From NCBI RefSeq assembly GCF_000969645.2, contig NZ_CP014222.1:3971740-4035739 (forward strand): a DNA stretch of 64,000 nt, in the 5' to 3' direction. This DNA comes from Janthinobacterium sp. B9-8. GTDB taxonomy: Bacteria; Pseudomonadota; Gammaproteobacteria; Burkholderiales; Chitinibacteraceae. The position numbers and the translations under genes are program-made. The notes beneath the pieces were generated by a model, which did no database searches, had not been told where the DNA came from, and saw nothing but the letters and a program-made list of their open reading frames with translations. Within the stretch, counting starts at the first letter, position 1, and the number at the start of each line of letters is the position of its first letter. This document shows, in pieces, positions 1 through 8,778 of the stretch.

Positions 1-1
1 T

Positions 2-700
2 GGCAGAAAAGTGCTGCTGGTTGATCTGGACCCGCAGGGCAATGCCACGATGGGTGTGGGGATCGATAAGGCTAAATTATCCAGCTCGGTTTACAACCTT
101 TTGCTGGGCGCAACACCGATCCAAGAGATTATTCAGCGTTCAGAATCCGCAGGGATTGATGTGTTGCCGGCCAATCGCAATTTGGCTGGCGCTGAAGTTG
201 AGCTGGTGAACCAAGAGCACAGAGAATCGCGGCTTAAAAATGCTTTAGCTTTAGTTGCAGATCAATACGATTACATTATTTTGGATTGTCCGCCTGCGCT
301 GACCTTGTTAACGCTCAATGGCCTTGTGGCGGCGGATGCGGTACTCATCCCGATGCAGTGTGAATATTATGCGCTGGAGGGTTTATCTGACTTGGTGAAT
401 ACGCTTAAGCGGGTAAAACAGTCGATGAATCGTCATATCGAGATCGAAGGACTGCTGCGCACCATGTTTGATCCACGTTCTACCCTTGCACAACAAGTGT
501 CAGATCAATTAATTAAACATTACACCAGTAAACTGTACCACACTGTCATACCGCGTAATATTCGCTTGGCCGAAGCGCCTTCCTATGGCCGTCCAATCTT
601 GTCCTACGACAAAAACTCCAAGGGCGCTCAGGCGTATCTTCAACTTGCTGAAGAATTGCTGGCCCGTCACAACTTGCTAGAAGAGATTCCCACAGCATGA
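2..700 (+). CDS. parA: Chromosome partitioning ATPase ParA (5'-truncated by window edge)
   Basis: ParA is a deviant-Walker ATPase that positions origin-proximal ParB-parS complexes during chromosome segregation. The frame is open from the first bases of the window, so the N-terminus with the KGGVGKT P-loop lies outside. The visible part starts at the conserved LLVDLDPQGNAT segment and includes the Walker B-like strand YIILDCPPAL and the late motif IPRNIRLAEAPSYG, all typical of chromosomal ParA/Soj. The first in-window start-like codon (GTG at 11) is internal and is not the real start. The stop codon overlaps the parB start (ATGA), so the two are translationally coupled. Chromosomal parAB beside the atp operon is usual near oriC in beta- and gammaproteobacteria. 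Confidence 0.95.
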   Translation, partial: GRKVLLVDLDPQGNATMGVGIDKAKLSSSVYNLLLGATPIQEIIQRSESAGIDVLPANRNLAGAEVELVNQEHRESRLKNALALVADQYDYIILDCPPALTLLTLNGLVAADAVLIPMQCEYYALEGLSDLVNTLKRVKQSMNRHIEIEGLLRTMFDPRSTLAQQVSDQLIKHYTSKLYHTVIPRNIRLAEAPSYGRPILSYDKNSKGAQAYLQLAEELLARHNLLEEIPTA

Positions 701-1518
701 AAATGAAAGGACTTGGACGCGGTTTAGATGCCTTGATGGGGGATAGTCAGGACTCCTTGCAAAATCTGCCGATTCATTCTTTGCAGCCGGGTAAATATCA
801 GCCCCGCTTGCAAATGGATGAAACGGCTTTAGAAGAGCTTACTGCATCGATTCAGGCTCAGGGCTTAATGCAGCCTGTGCTGGTGCGGCCAATCGGGCTG
901 GATAAATACGAAATTATTGCGGGTGAGCGTCGTTGGCGTGCGTCGATTAAGGCGGGCTTGGTAGAAATCCCTGCTTTGGTGCGCGAAATTGCCGATGAAG
1001 CGGCTTTGGCAATGGCTTTGATTGAGAATATCCAGCGTGAGAATTTAAATCCGCTAGAAGAAGCGCTGGGTATTTCGCGTTTGGTCGAAGAATTTGGCAT
1101 GACGCATGAGGCGGCAGCTCTGGCTGTGGGTAAATCTAGGGCCAGTGTTTCAAACTTATTAAGACTATTAAATTTATCTGAGCCACTGCGGAAGATGCTA
1201 ATGGCCGATCAGCTCAGTATGGGGCATGCTCGCGCCTTGCTGTCTTTGGATGATTTGCTGCAATTAGATACTGCGCGAATGGTGATTTTAAAAGGCTTAT
1301 CGGTCAGAGAAACCGAGGCTTTGGTGAAAAAACAACAAGAAGCCGCACCAGAGAAGCCAAAACCACAACCTGATCCACATTTTTCCCAATTAGCGGCTGA
1401 GCTATCCACTAGGGTAGGGGCTAAGGTGTCGATTAAGCCCGGAAAGCTGGGAAGTGGCAGAATTACGATTGAATACAACAGCTCAGAACAATTGGATGGC
1501 TTGCTTAGCAAGATGTAA
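697..1518 (+). CDS. parB: Chromosome partitioning protein ParB (parS-binding CTPase)
   Basis: ParB binds centromere-like parS sites, spreads as a CTP-dependent clamp and stimulates ParA. The 273-aa length is normal for chromosomal ParB. In order: a short N-terminal GLGRGLDALMG segment that usually contacts ParA; the ParB/Srx fold with box GERRWR at residues 76-81; the ENIQRENLNPLEEA motif at about 110-123; a helix-turn-helix at about 134-160; and a C-terminal dimerisation domain after a charged, Pro-rich linker (about 210-225). The start ATG overlaps the parA stop by 4 nt. A second in-frame ATG two codons later (MKMKG) is possible. I saw no consensus parS 16-mer in the window. Confidence 0.96.
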   Translation: MKMKGLGRGLDALMGDSQDSLQNLPIHSLQPGKYQPRLQMDETALEELTASIQAQGLMQPVLVRPIGLDKYEIIAGERRWRASIKAGLVEIPALVREIADEAALAMALIENIQRENLNPLEEALGISRLVEEFGMTHEAAALAVGKSRASVSNLLRLLNLSEPLRKMLMADQLSMGHARALLSLDDLLQLDTARMVILKGLSVRETEALVKKQQEAAPEKPKPQPDPHFSQLAAELSTRVGAKVSIKPGKLGSGRITIEYNSSEQLDGLLSKM

Positions 1519-1625
1519 CACAGCCAAGGCTAGAATAAGCTCAGTTTGGTGACAGTTAATGCTTCAAATACTCGCGCTTTAATTGAATGACAAGTAAATA
1601 TTACTTAAAAGATCAATAGGTAAAA

Positions 1626-1655
1626 TTGACGCAACACAAATCAGGTCAGTATAAT
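1626..1655 (+). promoter_or_regulatory. Sigma-70 promoter of the atp operon
   Basis: A near-consensus -35 box TTGACG (1626-1631) and a perfect -10 box TATAAT (1650-1655) are separated by 18 bp. Transcription would start near 1662, about 20 nt upstream of the atpI start codon. It lies in the 165-bp gap after parB. Strength is inferred only from the match to consensus. Confidence 0.75.
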
Positions 1656-1683
1656 CGCGGGGTTTTTCCCTAGTGGTGAAGCA

Positions 1684-2055
1684 ATGATCGGGAAAGCACA
1701 AGTTCGGGGCATCATCCGGCTAAAGATTGGAATCGCAATCAGTACGGCTCTCCTCCTCTTCTTGATCTTGGGACAAAATCCGGCAATTTCAAGTTTACTG
1801 GGCGGATTTATTGCGGTGATGGGCAGTGTTTTATACGCAGCCATTGCATATCGCGTTGAATTCGCTCCGCCAGCAGTACTTCTAAAGCAGCATTTTGCTG
1901 CGGAAATGTGCAAGTTGGTTTGTACACTCGTCGCTTTTGCGGCGTTGTTCATTTTGTACCGAAAGGCAGATTGGCCATGGACGTTTGTGGGTTATCTCGC
2001 TACCACCAGTGCCTTTTGGTTTGGGCTTTTGATAAAATTTGACGGCAAAAAATAA
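1684..2055 (+). CDS. atpI: ATP synthase accessory protein AtpI
   Basis: AtpI is a small inner-membrane protein encoded first in many atp operons. It helps assemble the c-ring and may affect Mg2+ handling, but it is not part of the finished enzyme. The 123-aa product has four predicted hydrophobic segments (about residues 13-30, 36-57, 75-93 and 98-115), matching the family. No strong Shine-Dalgarno is visible before the ATG, which may keep expression lower than the structural subunits. Its stop lies directly before the atpB start. Confidence 0.9.
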   Translation: MIGKAQVRGIIRLKIGIAISTALLLFLILGQNPAISSLLGGFIAVMGSVLYAAIAYRVEFAPPAVLLKQHFAAEMCKLVCTLVAFAALFILYRKADWPWTFVGYLATTSAFWFGLLIKFDGKK

Positions 2056-2056
2056 A

Positions 2057-2845
2057 ATGACTGAACATCACGCACCCGCTAACGCCACCGAGTATATCCA
2101 ACACCATTTGTCTTTTAATCAGACAGCCAATGGTTTTCACTTGGATACCTTCTGGGTGGCTCTCGTTTTAGGTTTCCTGTTTGTCGGTATTTTCGCATTT
2201 GCCGCACGTAAAGCGACCGCTGGCGTGCCTGGTCCCTTGCAAAACTTCGTAGAAATGATCGTTGAGATGGTTGATAGCCAGATCAAAGATGCTTTTCACG
2301 GCAAATCAAAAGTGATTGGCCCATTAAGTCTGACAATTTTCTGCTGGGTGTTCTTAATGAACTCAATGGATTTCTTGCCAGTAGATCTGTTGCCATGGAT
2401 TGGTCAGCACGTATTTGGGATTGAAAAGCTGCGTGTTGTGCCTACGGCTGACGTAAATCAGACTTTTGCGATGTCATTAGCGGTCATGCTGCTCATTATT
2501 GGTTTTTCCATTAAGGCCAAAGGGCTTGTTGGCTGGCTGAAAGAGTTATTTACCGCGCCGTTCCATGCTGAAGGCTTGGTGATGACTGTGCTGTTAGCAC
2601 CAGTTAACTTTGCTTTCCAGATGGTTGAGTTAGTTGCTAAACCAATTTCTCTGGCTCTGCGTTTGTTCGGAAATATGTACGCCGGTGAGCTGATCTTTAT
2701 TCTGATCGCTCTGCTGCCCTTCTGGGCGCAGTGGGTTCTGGGTACTCCATGGGCTATTTTCCACATCTTGGTGGTGACCCTGCAAGCCTTCGTATTTATG
2801 ATGTTGACAATTGTTTACCTCAGCCTTGCGGTTGAAGATCACTAA
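2057..2845 (+). CDS. atpB: ATP synthase Fo subunit a
   Basis: Subunit a forms the two proton half-channels beside the c-ring. The 262-aa product has the expected multi-spanning pattern, and the family signature LALRLFGNMYAGELI places the essential stator arginine at R202. I chose the ATG at 2057 rather than the upstream in-frame TTG at 2039: the TTG would start inside atpI, and the ATG gives the normal N-terminus (MTEHHAPANATEYIQHHL). Second gene of the atp operon. Confidence 0.96.
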   Translation: MTEHHAPANATEYIQHHLSFNQTANGFHLDTFWVALVLGFLFVGIFAFAARKATAGVPGPLQNFVEMIVEMVDSQIKDAFHGKSKVIGPLSLTIFCWVFLMNSMDFLPVDLLPWIGQHVFGIEKLRVVPTADVNQTFAMSLAVMLLIIGFSIKAKGLVGWLKELFTAPFHAEGLVMTVLLAPVNFAFQMVELVAKPISLALRLFGNMYAGELIFILIALLPFWAQWVLGTPWAIFHILVVTLQAFVFMMLTIVYLSLAVEDH

Positions 2846-2932
2846 AACTACTTTCGGCCAGCTTTGGCTGGTCGGCGTAAGTGTTTTGCTTTCCCCTTGT
2901 TTTACCCAACCTTCCTCTTGGAGATATTAGAA

Positions 2933-3220
2933 ATGGTTGCACCAGAAGTAATTGCTAGCGTTCAAGGCATGACTGTAATCGCTGCCGCGATCATCATCGG
3001 TTTAGCTGCTATCGGCACTGCACTTGGTTTTGCTCTGCTTGGCGGTAAGTTCTTAGAGTCTGCTGCTCGTCAGCCAGAAATGATCCCAGTTCTGCAAACT
3101 AAGCTGTTCATTATCGCTGGTCTGTTAGATGCTATCTCGATGATCGGCGTTGGTGTTGCTATGCTTTACACCTTCAACAACCCGTTCCTGACTCCTCTGC
3201 TGAATGCCGTTGCTCAGTAA
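2933..3220 (+). CDS. atpE: ATP synthase Fo subunit c (proteolipid)
   Basis: Subunit c oligomerises into the rotating ring. The 95-aa product is a helical hairpin with the polar-loop signature AARQPE (about residues 44-49) and the ion-binding carboxylate D66 in GLLDAISMIG. An Asp followed by Ala, without the Gln/Ser ligands of Na+ rings, fits proton coupling (inferred). The longer open frame back to 2864 is rejected because it would add 23 non-family residues; GGAG sits 9 nt upstream of the ATG at 2933. The C-terminus is about 15 residues longer than in E. coli, as in many betaproteobacteria. Confidence 0.96.
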   Translation: MVAPEVIASVQGMTVIAAAIIIGLAAIGTALGFALLGGKFLESAARQPEMIPVLQTKLFIIAGLLDAISMIGVGVAMLYTFNNPFLTPLLNAVAQ

Positions 3221-3249
3221 TCTAGCCCGTCTTTTAGGAGGACATCAGC

Positions 3250-3720
3250 GTGGATATTAATCTGTCGCTTTTTGGCCAAATGATCACTTTTGCGATCTTG
3301 GTCATCTTCACGATGAAATTCGTGTGGCCTCCGCTGACCCAGATTATGGACGAGCGTGCTAAGCGCATCGCCGACGGTTTAGCCTCTGCTGATCGTGCCA
3401 AGCAAGATCTTGATTTGGCTGAGAAAGCAGCGGCTGACAAGCTTCGCGAAGCAAAGCAGCACGCGGCCGAAATCATTGCGCAAGCTGAAAAGCGTGGCGC
3501 GCAATTGGTTGAAGAAGCCAAGGGCCATGCAAAGGCAGAGGGCGAACGCCTTGTTGCCGGCGCTCAAGCGGAAATTGACCAGCAAATTCAACAGGTAAAA
3601 GAAGCCTTGCGTCAGCAGGTTGCAGGTTTGGTACTACAAGGTACCGAACAAATTCTGCGCCGCGAAGTTGATGCAAATGCCCATGCCGAGTTGTTAGCAT
3701 CCATCAAAGCGGAACTGTAA
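3250..3720 (+). CDS. atpF: ATP synthase Fo subunit b
   Basis: Subunit b dimerises as the peripheral stalk linking Fo subunit a to F1. The 156-aa product has one N-terminal membrane helix (about 5-25, ending in MKFVWPPL) and then a long charged Ala/Lys/Glu-rich helix, ending in the delta-binding tip. The start is GTG, supported by a strong TAGGAGG about 10 nt upstream and by alignment of the N-terminus with known AtpF (GQMITFAILVIFTMKFVWPP). Confidence 0.96.
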   Translation: MDINLSLFGQMITFAILVIFTMKFVWPPLTQIMDERAKRIADGLASADRAKQDLDLAEKAAADKLREAKQHAAEIIAQAEKRGAQLVEEAKGHAKAEGERLVAGAQAEIDQQIQQVKEALRQQVAGLVLQGTEQILRREVDANAHAELLASIKAEL

Positions 3721-3727
3721 GAGCGTC

Positions 3728-4264
3728 ATGGCAGAACTCATTACCGTCGCAAGACCCTACGCCGTAGCTATCTTTCGTCTAGCCAAAGAAACCAGCACAC
3801 TCCCACTATGGTCGGATGTGCTGGCTCAACTCGCCCTGATTGCAGGCAACGAGTTGGCGCTAGAAGTCGTAGCTAATCCAAAGTTTTCCGTGGCTCAGGT
3901 TAAGGAGCTGTTGCTTGGATTATTGGGTGGTCAGCAGAGCGATGAAGTACATAACTTCATCGACGCCGTACTTGAAAATCGCCGCTTTACTGCCCTAACG
4001 GCAGTAGCAGAGCTATTTGAAGAGTACAAAGCAGCGGACGCTGGCGAAGTTGAAGCCAGCATCGAATCTGCTTTTGCTTTGACCGATACCCAGGTTGCTG
4101 AATTATCAGCAACTTTATCCCAACAGCTGCACCGCAAGGTCACGGCCCAAGTCAGCGTTAACCCGGAACTCATCGGGGGCGTGAAGGTGACGGTAGGTGA
4201 TCTGGTCGTAGACGCATCTGTCCGCGGCAAGCTAACCGCTCTCGCTTCGAGCCTGAAGAGTTAG
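3728..4264 (+). CDS. atpH: ATP synthase F1 subunit delta
   Basis: Delta caps the F1 hexamer and holds the b-dimer stalk. The 178-aa product has the family's N-terminal helical domain (ARPYAVAIFRLAKE) and the C-terminal motif NPELIGGVKVTVGDLVVDASVRGKL. It lies 7 nt after atpF and 8 nt before atpA. Confidence 0.96.
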   Translation: MAELITVARPYAVAIFRLAKETSTLPLWSDVLAQLALIAGNELALEVVANPKFSVAQVKELLLGLLGGQQSDEVHNFIDAVLENRRFTALTAVAELFEEYKAADAGEVEASIESAFALTDTQVAELSATLSQQLHRKVTAQVSVNPELIGGVKVTVGDLVVDASVRGKLTALASSLKS

Positions 4265-4272
4265 GAGAAATC

Positions 4273-5814
4273 ATGCAACTTAATCCGTCCGAAATCAGTG
4301 AACTGATTAAAGCTCGGATCCAGAATTTATCGACTGCAGCAGAAACGCGTACCACAGGTACAGTCGTTTCCGTAACAGACGGTATCGTTCGTGTGCACGG
4401 CCTGTCAGAGGCTATGCAGGGCGAAATGCTGGAATTCCCGGGTAATACCTTCGGTCTTGCGCTCAACTTAGAGCGTGATTCTGTCGGTGCCGTTGTGCTT
4501 GGTGATTACAAGCACATTCAAGAAGGCGACGAAGTCAAATGCACCGGCCGTATTCTGGAAGTTCCAGTTGGTCGTGAATTGATTGGTCGTGTTGTTAACT
4601 CTCTTGGCCAGCCTATCGACGGCAAAGGCCCACTGGGTACAACAGAATCTGCACCAATCGAAAGAATTGCGCCGGGCGTTATTGCCCGCCAATCTGTGTC
4701 GCAACCACTGCAAACCGGTATCAAGTCTATTGATACGATGGTGCCAGTTGGTCGTGGTCAGCGCGAGCTGATCATTGGTGACCGTCAGACCGGCAAAACT
4801 GCCGTTGCTCTGGACGCGATCATCAACCAGAAAGGCAATGGCGTGACATGTATTTATGTTGCGATTGGCCAAAAGGCTTCTTCGATCGCTAACGTAGTGC
4901 GCAAGTTAGAAGAGCACGGCGCGATGGGTCACACCATTGTGGTTGCTGCTGCTGCTTCTGAAGCTGCTGCTCTGCAATACATCGCTGCATACTCCGGTTG
5001 CACGATGGGCGAATACTTCCGCGACCGCGGTGAAGATGCTTTGATCGTTTATGACGATTTGTCTAAGCAAGCTGTAGCTTACCGTCAAATCTCCCTGTTA
5101 CTGCGCCGTCCTCCGGGCCGTGAAGCGTATCCGGGCGATGTTTTCTACCTGCACTCGCGTCTGCTGGAACGTGCTTCCCGCATTAACGAAGCAGAAGTAG
5201 AAAAGCTAACTAACGGTGCAGTAAAAGGCAAGACCGGTTCTTTAACCGCTCTTCCTATTATTGAAACCCAGGCTGGTGACGTATCTGCATTCGTTCCAAC
5301 TAACGTGATTTCGATTACTGACGGTCAGATTTTCTTGGAAACTGACTTGTTCAACGCGGGTATTCGCCCAGCAATGAACGCCGGTATCTCGGTTTCTCGC
5401 GTAGGTGGTGCAGCGCAGACCAAGGTTATTAAGAAGCTCGGTGGTGGTGTACGTTTGGCTTTGGCTCAGTATCGTGAATTGGCTGCGTTTGCACAGTTCG
5501 CGTCTGATCTGGACGAAGCAACACGTAAGCAGCTTGAGCGCGGCAAAATGGTTACAGAGCTGATGAAGCAGGGTCAATACAGCCCGCTGAAAGTTTCTGA
5601 ATTGGCCATTACGTTATTGCTGATCAACAAAGGTGTGTTTGATGACATCAAAGTTGAAAAAGCCTTGGCGTTTGAAGCTGCATTCTTGGCTGAATTGAAG
5701 ACTAACCATGCAGATGTGCTGGCTCGTATCGAAGACAAGGGTGACCTTGCTTCTGATGACGAAAAAGTGATCGTTAAAGCCGTGGAAGCCTTCAAGGCCA
5801 GCGCCGCGTATTGA
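4273..5814 (+). CDS. atpA: ATP synthase F1 subunit alpha
   Basis: Alpha alternates with beta in the F1 hexamer and carries the non-catalytic nucleotide sites. The 513-aa length matches E. coli. The P-loop GDRQTGKT is at residues 169-176. The hexamer domain order (N-terminal beta-barrel, nucleotide-binding domain, C-terminal helical bundle) is intact, and the late signature RPAMNAGISVSRVGGAAQ is present. A GGAGAAATC Shine-Dalgarno region precedes the ATG. Confidence 0.98.
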   Translation: MQLNPSEISELIKARIQNLSTAAETRTTGTVVSVTDGIVRVHGLSEAMQGEMLEFPGNTFGLALNLERDSVGAVVLGDYKHIQEGDEVKCTGRILEVPVGRELIGRVVNSLGQPIDGKGPLGTTESAPIERIAPGVIARQSVSQPLQTGIKSIDTMVPVGRGQRELIIGDRQTGKTAVALDAIINQKGNGVTCIYVAIGQKASSIANVVRKLEEHGAMGHTIVVAAAASEAAALQYIAAYSGCTMGEYFRDRGEDALIVYDDLSKQAVAYRQISLLLRRPPGREAYPGDVFYLHSRLLERASRINEAEVEKLTNGAVKGKTGSLTALPIIETQAGDVSAFVPTNVISITDGQIFLETDLFNAGIRPAMNAGISVSRVGGAAQTKVIKKLGGGVRLALAQYRELAAFAQFASDLDEATRKQLERGKMVTELMKQGQYSPLKVSELAITLLLINKGVFDDIKVEKALAFEAAFLAELKTNHADVLARIEDKGDLASDDEKVIVKAVEAFKASAAY

Positions 5815-5842
5815 TTTGATACGTTGAGACAAGGATCAAATC

Positions 5843-6712
5843 ATGGCAAGCGGTAAAGAAATTCGGACCAAGATCAAGAGCGTAAAAAATACGCAAAAGA
5901 TCACCCGTGCTATGGAAATGGTTGCGACATCAAAAATGCGCAAGGCTCAGGAACGCATGCGAGCGGCGCGCCCTTACGGTGAGAAAATCCGTAATGTGGC
6001 TGCCCACCTGAGCGCTGCCTTTGTTGATTACACGCATCCTTATTTGCAAAAGCGCGACGTTGTTAAGCGTGCGGGCCTGATTACGATTACTTCAGACAAG
6101 GGGCTGTGTGGTGGTTTAAACACCAACTCCCTGCGTCTGGCCGTGAACCGTATGAAGGAATGGCATCAAAACGGCGTAGAAACCTCTGTCACCGCGATCG
6201 GTAACAAGGGTATTGGGTTTATGAACCGCTACGGCGCAAAGGTTTTGTCCTCTGCGCACGGACTCGGCGATACCCCGCACCTTGAGCAGCTGATTGGCCC
6301 GATCAAAGTAATGATCGACGCCTTTATTGCTGGTGAAGTAGACGAAGTTCACCTCGTTTACACCCGCTTCGTGAATACCATGAAGCAAGAGCCAGTGATG
6401 GAGCAGCTGTTGCCGCTATCAGACAACGCATTTGGCGAGCCTAAAAAAGGCTACAACTGGGAATACCTGTTTGAGCCGGATGCGAAGACTGTGATCGACG
6501 AATTAATGAGCCGTTACATTGAGGCCTTGGTTTACCAAGCCGTAGCGGAAAACATTTCTTCTGAGCAAGCGGCCCGTATGGTGGCGATGAAAGCGGCGAC
6601 TGATAACGCAGACAATGTGATCGGCGATCTACAGCTCCTTTACAACAAAACCCGTCAAGCAGCGATTACGAAGGAACTCTCCGAAATCGTTTCTGGCGCG
6701 GCAGCGGTGTAA
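5843..6712 (+). CDS. atpG: ATP synthase F1 subunit gamma
   Basis: Gamma is the central rotor shaft transmitting torque from the c-ring to the catalytic beta subunits. The 289-aa product begins with the conserved MASGKEIRTKIKSVKNTQKI helix. It contains ITSDKGLCGGLN in the Rossmann-like body and ends with the paired C-terminal helix (YNKTRQAAITKELSEIVSGA). Length and order are standard. Confidence 0.97.
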   Translation: MASGKEIRTKIKSVKNTQKITRAMEMVATSKMRKAQERMRAARPYGEKIRNVAAHLSAAFVDYTHPYLQKRDVVKRAGLITITSDKGLCGGLNTNSLRLAVNRMKEWHQNGVETSVTAIGNKGIGFMNRYGAKVLSSAHGLGDTPHLEQLIGPIKVMIDAFIAGEVDEVHLVYTRFVNTMKQEPVMEQLLPLSDNAFGEPKKGYNWEYLFEPDAKTVIDELMSRYIEALVYQAVAENISSEQAARMVAMKAATDNADNVIGDLQLLYNKTRQAAITKELSEIVSGAAAV

Positions 6713-6754
6713 CGCCCTGACGCACAACGGATTAACTGGGATTTAGGAATAACG

Positions 6755-8134
6755 ATGAGCCAAGGTAAAATCGTACAAATCATTGGCCCGGTCGTCGACG
6801 TGGAATTCCCACGTGACAGCCTGCCCAAGGTGTATGACGCGATCACGCTCGACGCAGTCAACCTGACGCTGGAAGTACAACAACAGCTCGGCGACGGCGT
6901 AGTACGCGCGATTGCAATGGGTAGTACTGACGGCCTGAAGCGCGGCATGTTGGTAAGTGGTACTGGCGCACCGATTACGGTGCCGGTTGGTAACGCTACA
7001 CTGGGCCGCATCATGGATGTGCTCGGTAACCCAATTGATGAAGCCGGTGAAGTGAAGAGCGAGCATAAGCGCTCGATTCACCAACTTGCACCTAAGTTCG
7101 ACGAACTTAGCCAATCTATCGATCTATTAGAAACAGGTATCAAGGTTATTGACTTGATGTGCCCGTTTGCTAAGGGCGGTAAGGTTGGTCTGTTCGGCGG
7201 TGCGGGTGTGGGTAAGACCGTTAACATGATGGAACTGATCAACAACATCGCTAAGGCACACGCTGGTTTATCCGTGTTTGCTGGTGTAGGTGAGCGTACC
7301 CGTGAAGGGAATGACTTCTACCACGAAATGAAGGACTCTAATGTTCTTGATAAAGTGGCGATGGTTTACGGTCAGATGAACGAGCCACCAGGCAACCGTT
7401 TGCGCGTAGCGCTGACAGGTTTGACCATGGCCGAACACTTCCGTGATGAAGGTCGTGACATTCTGTTCTTCGTAGATAACATCTACCGCTATACACTGGC
7501 CGGTACTGAAGTATCTGCTCTGTTGGGCCGTATGCCTTCTGCCGTGGGTTATCAACCTACTCTGGCTGAAGAAATGGGTGCTCTGCAAGAGCGTATTACT
7601 TCGACCAAGACAGGTTCGATCACGTCGATTCAGGCCGTTTACGTGCCTGCGGATGACTTGACCGATCCATCGCCAGCAACAACATTTGCTCACTTGGATG
7701 CAACCGTTGTTCTTTCGCGTGATATCGCTTCACTGGGTATCTACCCAGCGGTTGATCCACTCGATTCAACATCGCGTCAGCTTGACCCGCAAGTTGTGGG
7801 TGAAGAGCATTACGGTGTTGCGCGTGGTGTGCAGCAAACATTGCAAAAGTACAAAGAACTGCAGGATATTATTGCGATTCTGGGTATGGATGAATTGTCT
7901 CCTGAAGACAAATTGTCGGTTTCCCGCGCACGTAAGATCCAACGTTTCTTGTCACAGCCTTTCCATGTGGCCGAAGTGTTTACTGGTTCTCCAGGAAAAT
8001 ACGTGCCACTGAAAGAAACCCTCAAGGGCTTCAAGGGCATTCTTAATGGCGATTACGACCATCTTCCAGAGCAAGCCTTCTACATGGTAGGCAGCATCGA
8101 AGAAGCGGTTGAAAAAGCCAAGACCATGCAATAA
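6755..8134 (+). CDS. atpD: ATP synthase F1 subunit beta (catalytic)
   Basis: Beta carries the catalytic sites. The 459-aa product has the P-loop GGAGVGKT at residues 148-155, the GERTREGND segment with the catalytic Glu, the Walker B strand ILFFVDNIYRYT and the ALLGRMPSAVGYQPTL signature. The common FVDNIFRFT appears here as FVDNIYRYT, a conservative change. Preceded by GGATTTAGGAATAACG. Confidence 0.98.
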   Translation: MSQGKIVQIIGPVVDVEFPRDSLPKVYDAITLDAVNLTLEVQQQLGDGVVRAIAMGSTDGLKRGMLVSGTGAPITVPVGNATLGRIMDVLGNPIDEAGEVKSEHKRSIHQLAPKFDELSQSIDLLETGIKVIDLMCPFAKGGKVGLFGGAGVGKTVNMMELINNIAKAHAGLSVFAGVGERTREGNDFYHEMKDSNVLDKVAMVYGQMNEPPGNRLRVALTGLTMAEHFRDEGRDILFFVDNIYRYTLAGTEVSALLGRMPSAVGYQPTLAEEMGALQERITSTKTGSITSIQAVYVPADDLTDPSPATTFAHLDATVVLSRDIASLGIYPAVDPLDSTSRQLDPQVVGEEHYGVARGVQQTLQKYKELQDIIAILGMDELSPEDKLSVSRARKIQRFLSQPFHVAEVFTGSPGKYVPLKETLKGFKGILNGDYDHLPEQAFYMVGSIEEAVEKAKTMQ

Positions 8135-8145
8135 GGATTAGTGCC

Positions 8146-8571
8146 ATGGCAATGACAATGCATGTGGACGTGGTAAGCGCAGAAGCACTGATTTACTCTG
8201 GCGTGGCTGAGTTTATCTCGGCACCCGCCGAAAAAGGTGAAATTGGTATTCTGCCGCGCCATGCCCCACTACTCACTCGTGTGAGGCCCGGAGCGGTGCG
8301 CATCAAAGTTGCCAATAGCGATGAAGAAGTGATTCTTTATGTTTCAGGCGGCATGTTAGAAGTGCAGCCTCATATCGTTACCGTGTTGGCAGATACTGCC
8401 ATTCGCGGTAAAGATATCGACGAAGCTAAGGCGCTAGACGCCAAACGCCGCGCCGAAGAATCAATCAAGAATCACGGATCATCGATGGACTTTGCGATGG
8501 CTCAGGCCGAGCTAGTGGAAGCGGTAGCAAAACTTGCCGTGATCGACAAGCTCAAAAAGCGTGGTCACTAA
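8146..8571 (+). CDS. atpC: ATP synthase F1 subunit epsilon
   Basis: Epsilon sits on the rotor foot and can inhibit ATP hydrolysis through its C-terminal helices. The 141-aa product has the N-terminal beta-sandwich (ISAPAEKGEIGILPRHAPLL) and an Ala/Glu-rich two-helix C-terminus. Last gene of the operon; a terminator starts 20 nt downstream. Confidence 0.97.
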   Translation: MAMTMHVDVVSAEALIYSGVAEFISAPAEKGEIGILPRHAPLLTRVRPGAVRIKVANSDEEVILYVSGGMLEVQPHIVTVLADTAIRGKDIDEAKALDAKRRAEESIKNHGSSMDFAMAQAELVEAVAKLAVIDKLKKRGH

Positions 8572-8590
8572 GAATCTTTAGTGTGGTGAT

Positions 8591-8618
8591 AAAAAAGGCA
8601 GCTTCGGCTGCCTTTTTT
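8591..8618 (+). terminator. Intrinsic terminator of the atp operon
   Basis: A perfect 12-bp stem (AAAAAAGGCAGC / GCTGCCTTTTTT) has a TTCG tetraloop and ends in a run of T. It lies immediately after atpC. The A-tract on the 5' side means it could also stop leftward transcripts. Confidence 0.92.
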
Positions 8619-8637
8619 ATGTTTGGGGATTGAGCTA

Positions 8638-8702
8638 TTTGTAGGGCGGGTGTAACCCGCGTATTTTTCAGCATCGCTCGTGGGTTACACCCGCCCTACA
8701 AA
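8638..8702. repeat. Palindromic intergenic element (GTAGGGCGGGTG family), copy 1
   Basis: Perfect 21-bp inverted arms (8638-8658 and 8682-8702) of the form TTTGTAGGGCGGGTGTAACCC flank a 23-nt centre. Arms beginning GTAGGG(C/T)G recur, variously diverged, near 12018, 13659, 17300 and 17356. This looks like a REP/MITE-like dispersed repeat. No encoding transposase is in the window. Confidence 0.8.
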
Positions 8703-8778
8703 AGGTGCAATGCATGCTATTGGCTTAGCTTAATGCGCATAGGGCTGATCAAGTTTTAGCCCAAGCCATCGTGCCTAT

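Noticed and set aside
1..1683. parS site near parAB
   Set aside because: I looked for the TGTTTCACGTGAAACA-type 16-mer here and elsewhere and found no close match. It probably lies outside the window.
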